Assembly (NCBI GenBank): GCA_012295225.1
Contig: WMKK01000007.1
Location: 90,467 to 154,466, forward strand
DNA: 64,000 nt
Direction of reading: 5' to 3'
From: Ostreococcus mediterraneus
Taxonomy: Eukaryota > Chlorophyta > Mamiellophyceae > Mamiellales > Bathycoccaceae
Shown here one piece after another: positions 56,946 to 64,000 of the stretch. Below the pieces are notes generated by a model. It had not been told where the DNA came from. It did not search any database and worked only from the letters and a program-made list of their open reading frames with translations. Both the position numbers and the translations under genes were made by a program. Each line of letters begins with the position of its first letter. Position 1 is the stretch's first letter.

Positions 56946-58853
56946 TTAATTGCTTGTCGCGTCGGCGTACATGGCTTTAATCTCTTTGCCGTAACGCTCG
57001 AGCGCTTGCGGGCGTTTCAACTTGAACGTGGGCGTGATTAAGCCGTTTTCAACTGAAAACGGTTCGCTCGCGACAAAGACGGCGCGGATTTGCTCAAAAC
57101 CTTTCAACCCGCCCTCTTGACCGGTGTGAATCATGGATTTCAACAAGTGCTGCTTCACCTGCGGAAGCGCACAGAGCGCGGCAAAGGTGGTGGTTGGTTT
57201 ACCCGACGACGACGACGACATCAAGCCGCGCTCCTTGGCCCACGGCACGAGCACCTCTTCATCGGGGACGACGACGGCGACGAGGAACGCCTGTAAGCTG
57301 TCTCCGTACACGAAAGATTGCGCGACGAATTTATTTCTAGCATAAATGTTTTCGATTTTCTCCGGCGCGACGTATTCGCCTTGGGCCAATTTGAATATGT
57401 TTTTCTTGCGGTCAATGATTTTCAGGCGACCCCCCGGAAGCCATGTGCCGATGTCGCCCGTGTGCAACCAGCCATCGGGATCGACGACTTCGTCCGTTTG
57501 AGCTTTGCTTTTGTAGTATCCCACAAACACGGACGGTCCGCGCACGCACACTTCGCCGCGCGGGTACGGGACGTCGCGCGCGGTGTATTTCATTTCCTTG
57601 ACGTCGACGAGTTTGATTTCGCAACACGGTGCCGGCGCGCCGACGTGGCCAGTGGTGAAATCCGACGCGACGGTTTTCGAGATGACGCACGCGCTTTCGG
57701 TCATGCCGTAGCCCTCGAAAACGATCCCTCCAAAGCAAATGCGCAAGAATTCCATGACTTCTGGGCTGATTGGGGCGCTTCCCGTGGACATGTAGCGCAC
57801 GCGCCCGCCCAACTTGTCGCGAAGCTTGGAAAATACAAGCCTTTCAAAGAACGCGTTTGGTTTTTGCCCTCGCTCGAGCGCTTGTTTTTTGCTCGCATAT
57901 GCCCATTGAAATAGTTTTTGGGTCACAACCGAACCCTCGCGCACGCCCGCGTTGACTTTGTCGTAAATTCTGTTCAACAAGCGAGGCACCGAACAAAAAA
58001 TCGTCGGCTTCAACGCGGCAATGTCGTCGAGTAAACCGAGAACGTCGCCGCGAAAAAATCCCACACTCGCTCCATTGAACAACACAACGAGCATGGTAAC
58101 GCGCTCGTAAATGTGTGCTAATGGAAGATAACTAATGTGACAATCCGCCGGAGAAATATCCAAGTCGCACGCGTACCCGGCGGCGTTGGAAATTAAATTC
58201 CTATGCGTCAACATCACCCCCTTGGGCTCGCCCGTCGTGCCACTGGTGTAGCATATCGTACACAATGCATCAGGCGCAGGCGGTGTCGGTGGTACGGGAT
58301 TCTTTGCGCCAATCTCCAGGCATTCCTCAAAAGTCACGAGACGCGCACCCGACCCAGCCGCCGCTTGACTCTGCGAATTCGGCCCGCTCCCCGCCCCGCG
58401 CCCGCCGTACACGATAATGAATTTCACCGTCGGACACTGCGGCAAGCATTCAAGCATAGTCGGCAGCACCGCTGTCGAACACGCCACGGCCACGAGCTCG
58501 GCGTGATTACAAATAAACTTCACCGCGTCTGGCCCGAGCGTGTCGTACAGCGGCACCGAAACCACCGAGCTCCGCGTCATCGCGCTCTCCAACGACACCC
58601 ACTCCGGGCAATTAATCGAATACAACCCAACCTTAGCACCAGCACGAATCCCAAACGCCGCAAACGCCGCCGATAACGCCGCACGCTCCCGACCGACGTC
58701 CTCAAACGTGTTAAACGCGTACGCCCCCGGCGCCGACGTCGGCTCGCCGCCTCGCGTCCCCAAACACTTCTCCTTCGCGTGTCTCTCCAACGCGCTCTCC
58801 CACACATCATGTAACGTACGAACGTGCGTAAACGGCGCATCAAACCCAGTCAT
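56946..58853 (-). CDS. LACS: Long-chain acyl-CoA synthetase
   Basis: 635 aa from the ATG at 58853 (the frame reaches a GTG at 58874). AMP-binding motif CYTSGTTGEPKGVMLTHRN, FEGYGMTES, the GWLHTGDIGTWLPGGRLKIIDRKK segment (A8) and FKLAQGEYVAPEKIENIY identify an LACS. It activates fatty acids to acyl-CoA via acyl-adenylate for lipid synthesis or beta-oxidation. The protein is complete at its C-terminus (LKRPQALERYGKEIKAMY). Start position and absence of a clear leader leave location open; plant peroxisomal LACS6/7 are the nearest in wording. Divergent from RPL26. Confidence 0.92.
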   Translation of the reverse strand: MTGFDAPFTHVRTLHDVWESALERHAKEKCLGTRGGEPTSAPGAYAFNTFEDVGRERAALSAAFAAFGIRAGAKVGLYSINCPEWVSLESAMTRSSVVSVPLYDTLGPDAVKFICNHAELVAVACSTAVLPTMLECLPQCPTVKFIIVYGGRGAGSGPNSQSQAAAGSGARLVTFEECLEIGAKNPVPPTPPAPDALCTICYTSGTTGEPKGVMLTHRNLISNAAGYACDLDISPADCHISYLPLAHIYERVTMLVVLFNGASVGFFRGDVLGLLDDIAALKPTIFCSVPRLLNRIYDKVNAGVREGSVVTQKLFQWAYASKKQALERGQKPNAFFERLVFSKLRDKLGGRVRYMSTGSAPISPEVMEFLRICFGGIVFEGYGMTESACVISKTVASDFTTGHVGAPAPCCEIKLVDVKEMKYTARDVPYPRGEVCVRGPSVFVGYYKSKAQTDEVVDPDGWLHTGDIGTWLPGGRLKIIDRKKNIFKLAQGEYVAPEKIENIYARNKFVAQSFVYGDSLQAFLVAVVVPDEEVLVPWAKERGLMSSSSSGKPTTTFAALCALPQVKQHLLKSMIHTGQEGGLKGFEQIRAVFVASEPFSVENGLITPTFKLKRPQALERYGKEIKAMYADATSN

Positions 58854-59381
58854 TAAACTCCCCGGTCGTAACACCGACCTACACCCATCGCGAAAAGATA
58901 ATCATCATCGATTCCCAGTCAGCGCGAGAATCATCAATCAAGAATCAATCAATCATCCAACGTGGATACCATCGCGTCATCGCATCGACGCACACGCACC
59001 GTCGCATCGCAGTCTCATCATCACCCACGCCCTCGCTCGCGATCACTTCCATGCTGTACGCGGCGTTCATCGACGTCGACGCCCGCGCTGCGACGTCGCG
59101 TCAGGCAATCAATGGCGCGACGACCGCATCGGCGCGTCAGGCGTTGAACGCGACGCGTCATCGATGGATTTGGGATTTCATCGACGTCACGCATCGATCG
59201 ATCGATGCGTGTCGTCGTCGCGCGGCGGTTTCGTGGCGAGGTCCTGGGTCCCTGGGTCGTCGATGGGCGCGGGTATAAACCCTAACGATGTTACATTGGT
59301 GGCGTGAAAGCCCTGCGCGCGGACGCGAGGCGCGCGCGCGCGCGACGCCGCGACGCCTCTCTCCGACGCCATCCACCCGCG
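58854..59381. promoter_or_regulatory. Divergent promoter region LACS / RPL26
   Basis: 528 bases. GC-rich with ATCGATCG-type words (58900-59000, 59185-59215). On the RPL26 side, TATAAA overlaps a telo-box-like AAACCCTAA (59274-59285). Open frames across it have no protein character. Confidence 0.55.
59274..59285 (+). promoter_or_regulatory. TATA plus telo-box-like element before RPL26
   Basis: TATAAA (59274-59279) overlaps AAACCCTAA (59277-59285), about 100 bases before the RPL26 ATG. AAACCCTA telo-boxes are common in land-plant ribosomal protein promoters. A single occurrence, so suggestive only. Confidence 0.5.
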
Positions 59382-60052
59382 ATGAAGTACTCAACCTCCG
59401 TGAGCTCGTCCCGACGCAAGAGCCGTAAGGCGCACTTCACCGCCCCGTCCAGTGAACGCCGGAAGATCATGTCCGCGGCGTTGGATGCGGAATTGAAAGC
59501 CAAGCACGGCGTGAACGCGGTGCCGATCCGCAAGGATGACGAAGTGCGCGTCGTGCGCGGGAAGTACAAGAACCGCGAAGGCAAGGTGTGCCAGGTGTAC
59601 CGTAAAAAATGGGTGATTCATATCACGAATGTTACGCGGGATAAGGTTAACGGTGCGTGTTTGAGAGCGAGGGTGATGACGATGATGGATGGCGACTGGT
59701 GGGAAAGCCCTAGAGCGTCGAGGGTCGCGCGCGCGCCCGGGGTCGCGGTACGATGGATGGGTCTCGCGTGGCGTGCGTGCGTGCGTGGACGAGAGACAGA
59801 TGGGGTGGTTGTATCTCGCGCGCGCGTGCGTCTGTGTTTGTGTTTTTTTTTGAGTGTGTGTGTGTGATTTTCTCGTACTGACGGGACGCTCGCGTCTACG
59901 CGTTCGCGTTCGCAGGGTCGACGATCAACGCTGGCATTGATGCCTCCAAGGTTGTCATCACCAAGCTTCACATGGACAAGGATCGCAAGGCGCTTCTTGC
60001 GCGCAAGGGTGGCAACGGGAACTCCGACGATGCCATGCAAAACGTCGAGTAA
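59382..60052 (+). CDS. RPL26: 60S ribosomal protein L26 (uL24), two exons
   Basis: Exons 59382-59652 and 59916-60052, 135 aa. [20 protein letters not shown] start, KOW segment [21 protein letters not shown] and [20 protein letters not shown] across the splice junction. The 263-nt intron is GTGCGT...GCAG with ACTGAC 34 nt before its end. Binds 25S rRNA near the exit tunnel. The C-terminus ([20 protein letters not shown]) is short and acidic compared with animal L26. ATG chosen by homology. Confidence 0.96.
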
Positions 60053-60418
60053 GCGTCATTCAGTTGGTTTCATAAAATAGGTTTGAGAGGCGAAATCCCG
60101 AAACATCGCGGTTGGTTTAGAACGGATCGGGTCGGTTAAATGATGGTATGAACGTTGAAGAACATCGCGTGAGGGTGGGATGTGTTTATTTACGACATCC
60201 ACGCACACGTGTGTTCTCCGCGCTCGTTTTAGCATAGAGTGCGAAGGGTTTTTCTCTTCGTTGTTATCTCATCTTTGACTTCGTATGAAAAAAGCGCGCT
60301 CGATGATTCGCGCGCATCGCCACACCTCACTACGCCACGCGCGGTGGACGTCACGACACGATATCACGAAAACGCACACATAGGTAGTTGAGTTGATTAT
60401 CGTCGTTCATCCGCCGCG
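60053..60418. other. Intergenic region RPL26 / MCM8
   Basis: 366 bases, both neighbours on the + strand. It must hold the RPL26 3' end and MCM8 promoter. No gene or repeat recognised. Confidence 0.5.
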
Positions 60419-63125
60419 ATGTCGTCGAATGACCCGCGACAGCTCGACCGCGAGCGCGCGACGACGAGCGCGCCCTCGTGCCCGAAATCGTGGCAAACAT
60501 ACTTTTCGGACGTATCCTTCGACTATAACGATCGCCGCGCCGAACTCACGAGTTCAATCACGACGTTCTTGATGTCAAATGTTGGTCAGACGTTCGTGAA
60601 AGAGGTGAGTACGAGACGAAAGCGCGGTGAGCTTGTGCGCAGACTGACTGATTTTCAAACGTTTTGCGCGACAGGTGCACTTGAGCGACGATTGTACGAT
60701 ATCTGTCGCCATTGATTACGAACGTTTGAAGCGGTTTACGAGTGATATTCCAGATTTGCACGCGGCGCTGACGTGCGCGCCGCTGGAGTGCATGGCGTGC
60801 TTGCGGTGCGCGGTGCACGAGGCGGTGCTCAACACGGAGCGCGGGCGGGCGGCGTTGGAAGACGCTCGCGGGGTACCAGCCGGAGATTTGCGCATCGCGA
60901 GTGCTATGACGACGTGCGTGAAGCTGTACAATTATACGGAAAGTCTCTTGCGCTTTGCATCGATGCGAAGTAACGTAGTGGGTCGGGTGGTGAGCTTGCG
61001 AGGAACGGTGACGCGGGCGGCGCCGGTGAAGCCGGCGGTGACGCACATGGTATTTAGTTGCGCCACGTGTCAAGAGCGCGTGCGTTGTACGTTCAAGGAT
61101 GGGCGATATCGACCACCTGAGCGTTGCGCAACCGATCGCTGTCGTGGGAAAAACTTCGTGCGCGAGTTGGGCGAAGTCAGTTGCGTGGATGCGCAACGCG
61201 TGCGGATTCAAGAAATCGCAGACGACGGCGTGATGAGCGAAGAAGGTCGCGTGCCGCGCTTTATGGATTGTGAATTACGCGGCGCGTTGACGGACTCATG
61301 TGCGCCCGGTGATGTGGTCACCATGCTCGGTGTCGTGGAGAGCGATATGGTGGAAAGTGGCGGCGGAGCGCTCGCTCGCGGACGGAATCAAGCGCTCAGC
61401 GAGCTCTACTTGAACGCGTGGTCGTGCACGGTGTCGCGAGGTAAAGGCGATGACGGTGTGAACGACGAAGATGATGAGAATGATGTTGAGAATAAAGATA
61501 TAGCGGCAACGCAGGACACGCAACACGCATCGGCAGAGGCGGAAAATGATCCAGCTTTGATGAATACCATTCGTCGAGGCGCAAAGCGCTTCAAGGTGAA
61601 CGACGCGGCACAAGTGAAAACCGTCGGGGACGACGACGTTGAGAGAACGAATGCCCCAACACTATCGCGTAAAGATCTTGAATTCATTGCCGAGTTCAGT
61701 CAACAAGACGGGGATGATATTGTGCGAACGTTGGTGCACTCGTTGTGTCCGTCAATTTTTGGACACGACATCGTCAAGCTTGGGTTACTGCTTTGCTTGT
61801 TTGGTGGTGTGCGCAAATCCGTGGCGGGTTCTGGGAAAGTGCCCACGCGTGGATCACTGCATTGCCTCGTCGTAGGTGATCCTGGCTTGGGGAAGAGTCA
61901 AATGCTGAAAGCCGTGTCATCGCTCGCGCCGAGATCGATTTACGTCTGCGGCCGAACGGTCTCCGCCGCCGGTCTCACCGCCGCTGTCGTTCGCGATCAA
62001 GGCACAGGTGCACAAACGTTTGAAGCAGGCGCTGTTGTCTTGGCTGATCGAGGTGTGTGCTGCGTCGATGAGTTTGATAAGATGCCGAACGAGCACCAAG
62101 CACTCCTTGAAGCCATGGAACAGCAGAGCGTGTCTGTGTGCAAAGCCGGACTGAACGCGACTTTACCCGCGCGCACGTCCATCATCGCCGCAGCCAATCC
62201 CAAGCAAGGTCATTACAATCGCGGTAAGACAGTGAATGAAAACTTGAAAATGTCAGCGCCGCTACTGAGCCGGTTTGATTTGATTTTCATTTTGTTGGAC
62301 ACCGTCGATGAGATTTTGGACGAGCACTTGAGTGAACACGTTATCGCACAGCACAGTGGTCATGGTCAGGCTCGGCGTCTTCAAGCGCGTCAAAACTTAC
62401 ACGCATATTACAACGAAATAGATGCCGATGGACGAGCTCTTGCGGATGCATCAGAAGCGGCATTTCGCGTCGGGACGCAAGACGTTGATCCGTCGTCGGC
62501 GTACGTGCCTCTTCGCCAACGCTTGAGAATGATCGGCGATCAAGAGCCGCTTTCGCATGACATGATGCGTAAATATATCACATACGCTCAAGCATATTGC
62601 CATCCTCGACTCACTGCGGAGGCGGCTGAGATTTTGCAAACCTTTTATCTTGAGCTTCGTTTGCGAGCGCCCTCAGATGGCACTCCAGTGACAGCTCGAC
62701 AGCTGGAATCTCTCGTCCGTCTCGCAGAGGCGCGCGCGCGATTAGAGTTGCGCACAGACATCACCGCGAATGACGCCAAGGATGCCGTTGAAATCATCAA
62801 AGCTTCTCTCGTAGATGCATTGAGCGATCAGCACGGCCGGGTGCGTTTCAATCGAGCTGGTGGTAAATCCACAAAGCGAAGCAAGACGAAGCTCTTCATC
62901 GAGGCCATGAACGCACGCTCATCGTCGGCGGATTCAGCTTATTTTAGCATGGGTGATCTTCACGCACTTGCAGAAGAGTTAAACCTCGGAATTGCCGATA
63001 TCGATGGATTTATCGAGGGATTAAACATTGCCGGCGAGCTCTTGAAATGCGGCCGTCTGTACAAATCCGCGAGCTCAGACAACAACGTCGGGAGTCAACG
63101 ATTTTTTCGATCGCGTGAAGCGTGA
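60419..63125 (+). CDS. MCM8: MCM8 DNA helicase (two exons)
   Basis: Exons 60419-60604 and 60675-63125, 878 aa; 70-nt intron with ACTGAC 27 nt before the acceptor. N-terminal domain with ALRGTV-like VVSLRGTVTRAAPVKP and a zinc site (CATC...CATDRC), then PRFMDCELRGALTDSCAPGD, wording close to animal MCM8. AAA+ core: Walker A GDPGLGKS (residues 463-470), Walker B CCVDEFDKM, arginine finger SRFD. A winged-helix-like C-terminus ends about GELLKCGRLYK. MCM8 works in homologous-recombination repair with MCM9. The last 18 codons overlap a +1 frame that encodes the RnpA N-terminus. Confidence 0.93.
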
Positions 63126-63468
63126 AGGTCGGACGTTTAATGGTGCGCATATTCGCGTGCGTGCGGCGGGGAACGCCAAGTATGAGCCGGCGACGTGCAC
63201 GCGCATCGGCATCGTCGTGCCAAAGAAACAGGTGAAACGAGCGGTGGATAGAAATTTGTTAAAGCGGCGCATTCGTCACGTATTTCGCACGAATAAGGAT
63301 CGGTGGCCGGCTGATATAGATTTTATCGTGTTTGTAAACGCGAGCGCGCTGGAGGCGGGATTTGAGGGCGTGAGGGATGATTTGTTTGCGTTTGCATACG
63401 CGTACGTCAAGCGATTTTCGTCCGAAAAACATTTTCGTCCGAAAAGCGTACGGCACCAGCGACGATGA
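63115..63468 (+). CDS. Bacterial-type RNase P protein (RnpA-like), no ATG
   Basis: About 117 aa in the +1 frame relative to MCM8. The frame is open from 63046 to 63468 but has no ATG, only a GTG at 63115. RnpA hallmarks: FFDRVKREGRTFNGAH (N-terminal motif, starting upstream of 63115), RIGIVVPKKQVKRAVDRN and the RNA-binding RNLLKRRIRHVFR signature, then DIDFIVFVNASALEAGFEGVRDDL. RnpA is the protein cofactor of ribozyme RNase P for tRNA 5' processing; a plastid role is expected in algae keeping rnpB. How it is translated is unclear: +1 shift from MCM8, a missed exon, or a base error in the T6 run at 63102-63107. Confidence 0.72.
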   Translation: MKREGRTFNGAHIRVRAAGNAKYEPATCTRIGIVVPKKQVKRAVDRNLLKRRIRHVFRTNKDRWPADIDFIVFVNASALEAGFEGVRDDLFAFAYAYVKRFSSEKHFRPKSVRHQRR

Positions 63469-63712
63469 TAGCGTCGAGGACAACGAAAACATTGGCGGTG
63501 GGTATTTTGATGCGGACTTTTTATTTATCGATGGCGACGAACTCGTGGACGTGCGCGTGGCGCAACGGTTGAATGGAAACGCCAACGCGGCGCCGGCGGG
63601 ACGATTTCAACTCTCTTACGATGAAGGCATTTCATTCAACAAGAACATCGCCGCGTTGCGAGCCGAGGAGTTACGCATCGCGGTTGGCTGGGAACTCATT
63701 CCCGTGATTTAA
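63377..63712 (+). CDS. Unknown ORF overlapping the RnpA 3' end
   Basis: Open frame in the next +1 frame after RnpA. Its own ATG at 63377 lies inside RnpA, and the protein-like part starts about 63455 (SDDDSVEDNENIGGGYFDAD; LFIDGDELVDVRVAQRL; ELRIAVGWELIPVI). It could be a separate small gene, or the C-terminal part of the RnpA protein joined by a frameshift or by a 58-nt GTACGT...CCAG intron (63402-63459), which would be in frame but lacks ACTGAC. A 17-bp duplication carrying ATTTTCGTCCGAAAA lies at 63414-63446. No domain recognised. Confidence 0.45.
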   Translation: MICLRLHTRTSSDFRPKNIFVRKAYGTSDDDSVEDNENIGGGYFDADFLFIDGDELVDVRVAQRLNGNANAAPAGRFQLSYDEGISFNKNIAALRAEELRIAVGWELIPVI

Positions 63713-63730
63713 AAACGCATATCTTCGTCT

Positions 63731-64000
63731 TCATCTTTGCCTATTCCTGTAAATACTGATTTTCGACAACACTTTGTCGAGTAGTTCGTTGATTTCGGGG
63801 TTGTCACCTGCATATTTGTGCAGCCTCTCCTCGCGCGTCGATCCATCCTTGTATACTTTGGTCATAAACCAGTAACACCACTTGTATGGATTAACATCTT
63901 TGGCAGCGGCGCCCGGTGCTGACCAATTTGGAATTTGAAACGTGTCCCCCCCTCTGTTGAATACTACTATCTCCTCCCCTTCGCGGATTCGATTGTCCAA
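63731..64000 (-). CDS. Unknown protein, 3' part only (cut by window edge)
   Basis: Last 89 codons of a minus-strand gene that continues beyond 64000; the first visible codon is internal. Visible residues: EGEEIVVFNRGGDTFQIPNW, an aromatic YKWCYWFMTKVYKDGS stretch and a helical end (NPEINELLDKVLSKISIY). No family recognised. Convergent with the preceding + strand ORF. Confidence 0.55.
   Translation of the reverse strand: MDNRIREGEEIVVFNRGGDTFQIPNWSAPGAAAKDVNPYKWCYWFMTKVYKDGSTREERLHKYAGDNPEINELLDKVLSKISIYRNRQR

Noticed and set aside
63402-63459. 58-nt intron (GTACGT...CCAG) joining RnpA to the next ORF
   Set aside because: In frame and with a good donor, but it lacks the ACTGAC motif found in all eleven other introns; kept only as an alternative.

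Overview
The window is nuclear DNA of a very compact, GC-rich green picoalga, most likely an Ostreococcus-type prasinophyte (Mamiellophyceae). The evidence is nuclear genes for thylakoid proteins with plastid leader peptides (PsbY, PetN), plant-type FPG1, XCT and CDKE proteins, plus histones, a ribosomal protein, a proteasome subunit and COPII and AP-4 subunits. Genes sit 50-400 bases apart, many in head-to-head pairs. Introns are few, and all eleven that I could place from protein continuity carry ACTGAC 22-36 nt before the acceptor. There is one run of Ns at 4102-4646.

Layout: 0.2-2.6 kb, divergent CDK8-like kinase and TATA-binding protein. 3.2-10.3 kb, PsbY polyprotein (interrupted by the gap), AP-4 epsilon adaptin, a methyltransferase and nuclear PetN. 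10.6-20 kb, BUB1/MAD3 checkpoint kinase, RING-Di19 protein, ankyrin protein, RRP3/DDX47 helicase, an mTERF-like protein and SURF1. 20-32 kb, a membrane protein, an RBBP6/MPE1-like protein without a RING, a repeat-headed unknown protein, a NIT1-type amidase, an unknown plastid-type protein, a RING-ZZ ligase and FPG1. 32-49.5 kb, alpha/beta hydrolase, RPN2, UNC50, MAU2/SCC4, a possible STUbL, AIM24, SEC31, a CPSF6-like protein and XCT/XAP5.

49.6-55.2 kb is the most interesting stretch: four adjacent vitamin B1 genes. They are a ThiD-ThiE fusion, TenA, a sodium:solute symporter and hydroxyethylthiazole kinase (ThiM). Upstream of the symporter, at 51900-51987, lies a sequence that can be folded as a TPP riboswitch. 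Together this looks like a precursor uptake, salvage and condensation module with TPP feedback on uptake.

55.4-64 kb holds a divergent H2A/H2B pair, a long-chain acyl-CoA synthetase, RPL26 and MCM8. Directly overlapping the MCM8 3' end, in the +1 frame and without an ATG, is a bacterial-type RNase P protein (RnpA) reading frame, followed by a further frame-shifted ORF. The last gene is cut by the window edge. Functions are assigned by reading the translations; no database search was run.
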